Below, in pieces: positions 42,845 through 44,391 of a DNA stretch of 44,391 nt. Source of the DNA: an uncultured Hyphomicrobiales bacterium (lineage in GTDB: Bacteria > Pseudomonadota > Alphaproteobacteria > Rhizobiales > Beijerinckiaceae); assembly GCA_903861645.1 (NCBI GenBank), contig CAIOVE010000076.1, forward strand, positions 1-44,391. Direction: 5' to 3'. The notes beneath the pieces were generated by a model that was not told the DNA's origin, did not search any database, and saw nothing but the letters and a program-made list of their open reading frames with translations. Positions within the stretch are counted from its first letter, which is position 1. Every line of letters starts with the position of its first letter. A program made the position numbers and the translations under genes.

Positions 42845-44278
42845 ATGATGTATTGGAAGCGACTCCCCGCCCATATGCGGCGGGGCCTATTCAGATTATA
42901 TCTGGGTGTCTCAGTGCCATGGATATTGTTTTTTCTATATCGAATCAACGACGATGAGAACGGATATGGGCATAGATACAAAGTTGGAAGCGACATATTT
43001 GCGCTATTTTTGGTACCTGTAGGGGCAGTGCTAGTTTTCCACTTGATCAATTGGATTCTTGACGGGTTTAAAAATCACGGACTCGATGTGGTTGGCAAGG
43101 CTCCGTCCTCTATCAAGAGTCAGACTTCTGGCTCTAGTAGCTCGCTGTCGCCAGAGGTTCGCTCGGTATTCGAGAAGTTGAAGGCATTATTCGAGGATGA
43201 AGCGGCGCAGGTTGCGGGCCTACCGGAGCCATTTCGCTCCAAGGTGCTTGCCGGCCAATCATGCGATATGATTTCAGGCGCAAAAGGTGAGTTTGGAACG
43301 TCCTTGCAAAATCCGATTCCTGTAAATGGTCCCCTTGGAGAGATGATTTATCTCTCGAACCTTAGGGTGATTGGTTCCGGCGTTGAACTTATGTTTCACC
43401 GGCTTGGTTCACTCGATCATATCGACATATTTGAGCTTGTGAGCTTCGACGGAAAAGTGTGGGACATTCTGTTTCTTGATCTTTACCATCCTCGGAAATC
43501 GCGCAAGGCTCCAAAAGGGTACAGGATTGCTACAAATAGCGGTTCGGCACAAATGCTATATGGGACCAATGAGAATGTGGAAAATTTTCCCGGCGAGCTT
43601 TTGGATGCGATTTCGCACACCTATGAGCGCTTTATCGGTTTGAAAATGCGACCCCGAGAAGTCCGAGAGGCGATCGAAGGCCAAAAATTCCAGCGCCCGG
43701 CGATCCATATTCAGCGATGCGACGCCGCACTCATGTCTGCTCAGTCCAAGCCTGGGATGAAAGCGCCGACCAATTTAATCGATCAAGGGCGGATGCTTAG
43801 TCGAATTCTTCTGGATCCTGATGAGTGTTGGAAAGACGCCTGCAAACTTCGCGAATATGATGCGCCCGGACCTGTAGCGACATGCGAGATTGCCTTCGCG
43901 CGGGCGGCCGTGCTGAAAGAGGCGGTTCATCAGGTCTATTCTGGGATCGAATGCGGAGATATTAAAGCGGGAGTTGATCTATATATTGACGAGGCATTCT
44001 CACGGGAGGAAACGACTCAAGAAATATTGGATCACTATGACGGGCACTCGTTAAAAAATGTCGCTGCGCAAGCTGTCACCCTGTACGAGGAGAACGTATT
44101 TCCGCTCACACAATTAGCAGATGTTCTTGCTCAGCGACTTTCCGTCGCTGGAATGCCGAGCATCGAAATTGCCCCATTGTTTGAAGAGGTGTACGCTGAG
44201 GCCGTGCGGCTCCTCAAATTTAGTCAGTCGGCGAGCAAGACTGCTGCCGGCCTCAGTGTCTGTCCGATGAGTTCTTGA
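42845..44278 (+). CDS. Orphan membrane-anchored protein, AT-richer than its surroundings
   Basis: I do not recognise this protein. With ATG 42845 (a GTG at 42821 is also in frame) it has 477 residues. There are two hydrophobic helices at the N-terminus (about 16-32 and 51-73), a Ser-rich linker (SSSSL, about 95-105), and a soluble body of about 370 residues facing the cytoplasm. The body includes a compact beta-rich stretch around IYLSNLRVIGSGVELMFHRLG and a helical C-terminal half. Base composition is visibly lower in G+C, with many AT-ending codons (ATT, AAT, TTA), unlike all neighbours. It ends within about ten bases of the right-hand IS, so its C-terminus may be cut or altered. Context: accessory remnant on one side, IS on the other. 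A defence or stress role is only a guess. Confidence 0.7.
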   Translation: MMYWKRLPAHMRRGLFRLYLGVSVPWILFFLYRINDDENGYGHRYKVGSDIFALFLVPVGAVLVFHLINWILDGFKNHGLDVVGKAPSSIKSQTSGSSSSLSPEVRSVFEKLKALFEDEAAQVAGLPEPFRSKVLAGQSCDMISGAKGEFGTSLQNPIPVNGPLGEMIYLSNLRVIGSGVELMFHRLGSLDHIDIFELVSFDGKVWDILFLDLYHPRKSRKAPKGYRIATNSGSAQMLYGTNENVENFPGELLDAISHTYERFIGLKMRPREVREAIEGQKFQRPAIHIQRCDAALMSAQSKPGMKAPTNLIDQGRMLSRILLDPDECWKDACKLREYDAPGPVATCEIAFARAAVLKEAVHQVYSGIECGDIKAGVDLYIDEAFSREETTQEILDHYDGHSLKNVAAQAVTLYEENVFPLTQLADVLAQRLSVAGMPSIEIAPLFEEVYAEAVRLLKFSQSASKTAAGLSVCPMSS

Positions 44279-44391
44279 ATCGAATGAATCGTTTGTGATT
44301 CAAGAGAGGCGACCTGATTCGGAGGGGTCGCTGATGTGGACCAACGAAAATCGCGCGCGTTATGATCGAAGCCGTTTGCGCTATCCCAGCG
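44278..44391. mobile_element. Start of a second IS5-family insertion sequence (partial, runs off right edge)
   Basis: At 44286-44304 lies GAATCGTTTG then TGATTCAAG, closely matching the reversed left-edge end at 90-109. The transposase start follows about 30 bases on. The outer end is somewhere between 44275 and 44286; the stop codon of the orphan gene (44276-44278) sits right on it. Confidence 0.6.
44334..44391 (+). CDS. IS5-family transposase, N-terminal fragment
   Basis: The last 58 bases encode MWTNENRARYDRSRLRYPS, the usual opening of IS5-family (IS427-like) transposases, which I recall as MWT.ENR..YDR..LRYPSDLTDEEW. GGAGGGG at 44321-44327 is a strong ribosome site 6 bases before the ATG. 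The gene continues beyond the window. It differs from the left-edge transposase in its start, so these are two kinds of IS5 element with similar ends, not two copies of one. Confidence 0.7.
   Translation, partial: MWTNENRARYDRSRLRYPS

Noticed and set aside
1-44391. CRISPR arrays, tRNA or rRNA genes, riboswitches, integrase or prophage genes
   Set aside because: I looked for evenly spaced repeats, tRNA-like cloverleaf ends and phage motifs on both strands and saw none that I could support.

Overview
The window looks like a chromosomal stretch of an alphaproteobacterium, most likely Hyphomicrobiales (Rhizobiales). The codons are GC-rich. The gene order lptF-lptG-lptD-surA-pdxA-rsmA divergent from pepA-(unknown)-holC, and the methyltransferase-type strawberry-notch remnant, are familiar from that group as I remember it. 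No rRNA or 16S-type marker is present, so the genus cannot be given.

Layout. (1) 1-110: the end of an IS5-family element whose transposase runs off the left edge; it appears to have cut off the front of a diheme cytochrome c gene (to 936). (2) 1106-12404: core genes. These are a YkgJ-type cysteine-cluster protein, the envelope/cofactor operon lptF>lptG>lptD>surA-like>pdxA>rsmA (minus strand, with start/stop overlaps or gaps of only a few bases at most junctions), then pepA, an exported unknown, holC and a DUF1330 protein on the plus strand, closed by a strong hairpin terminator. (3) 12424-34414: a catabolic patchwork of about 22 kb. It holds four solute-binding proteins without a transporter, three alpha/beta hydrolases, a luciferase-like flavin monooxygenase, two TauD/TfdA oxygenases, a 2-hydroxychromene-2-carboxylate isomerase-like protein, a UbiD decarboxylase coupled to a lone molybdenum hydroxylase large subunit, a gentisate-dioxygenase-like cupin divergent from a two-subunit Rieske oxygenase, a dehydroshikimate dehydratase/HPPD-like fusion (QuiC type) and a D-2-hydroxyacid dehydrogenase. 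(4) 34424-39195: the stress cluster prkA>yeaH>spoVR. (5) 39730-44391: malQ abuts a truncated strawberry-notch-type methyltransferase/helicase gene, followed by a terminator, an AT-richer orphan membrane protein and the start of a second IS5-family element that runs off the right edge.

How it works together. Region 3 reads as uptake and ring attack on aromatic or heteroaromatic acids. Substrate capture would be by TctC- and NMT1-type binding proteins, ring oxygenation or decarboxylation by the Rieske pair, UbiD and the Mo-hydroxylase, ring opening by the cupin dioxygenase, and side-chain clean-up by hydrolases and dehydrogenases. The QuiC-like fusion would feed dehydroshikimate to protocatechuate. 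No reductase or ferredoxin, no iron-sulfur or FAD partner for the Mo subunit, no UbiX, no transporter permeases and no transcription regulator are in the window, so the region depends on genes elsewhere. No single locus can be called a new system on sequence alone. The best candidates for a second look are the ubiD/Mo-hydroxylase/leaderless-NMT1 operon, the LLM/Cys-hydrolase pair, the QuiC fusion with a replaced metal ligand, and the orphan membrane gene beside the IS. Both window ends lie in IS5-type sequence, which may mean this is a contig that broke at repeats.
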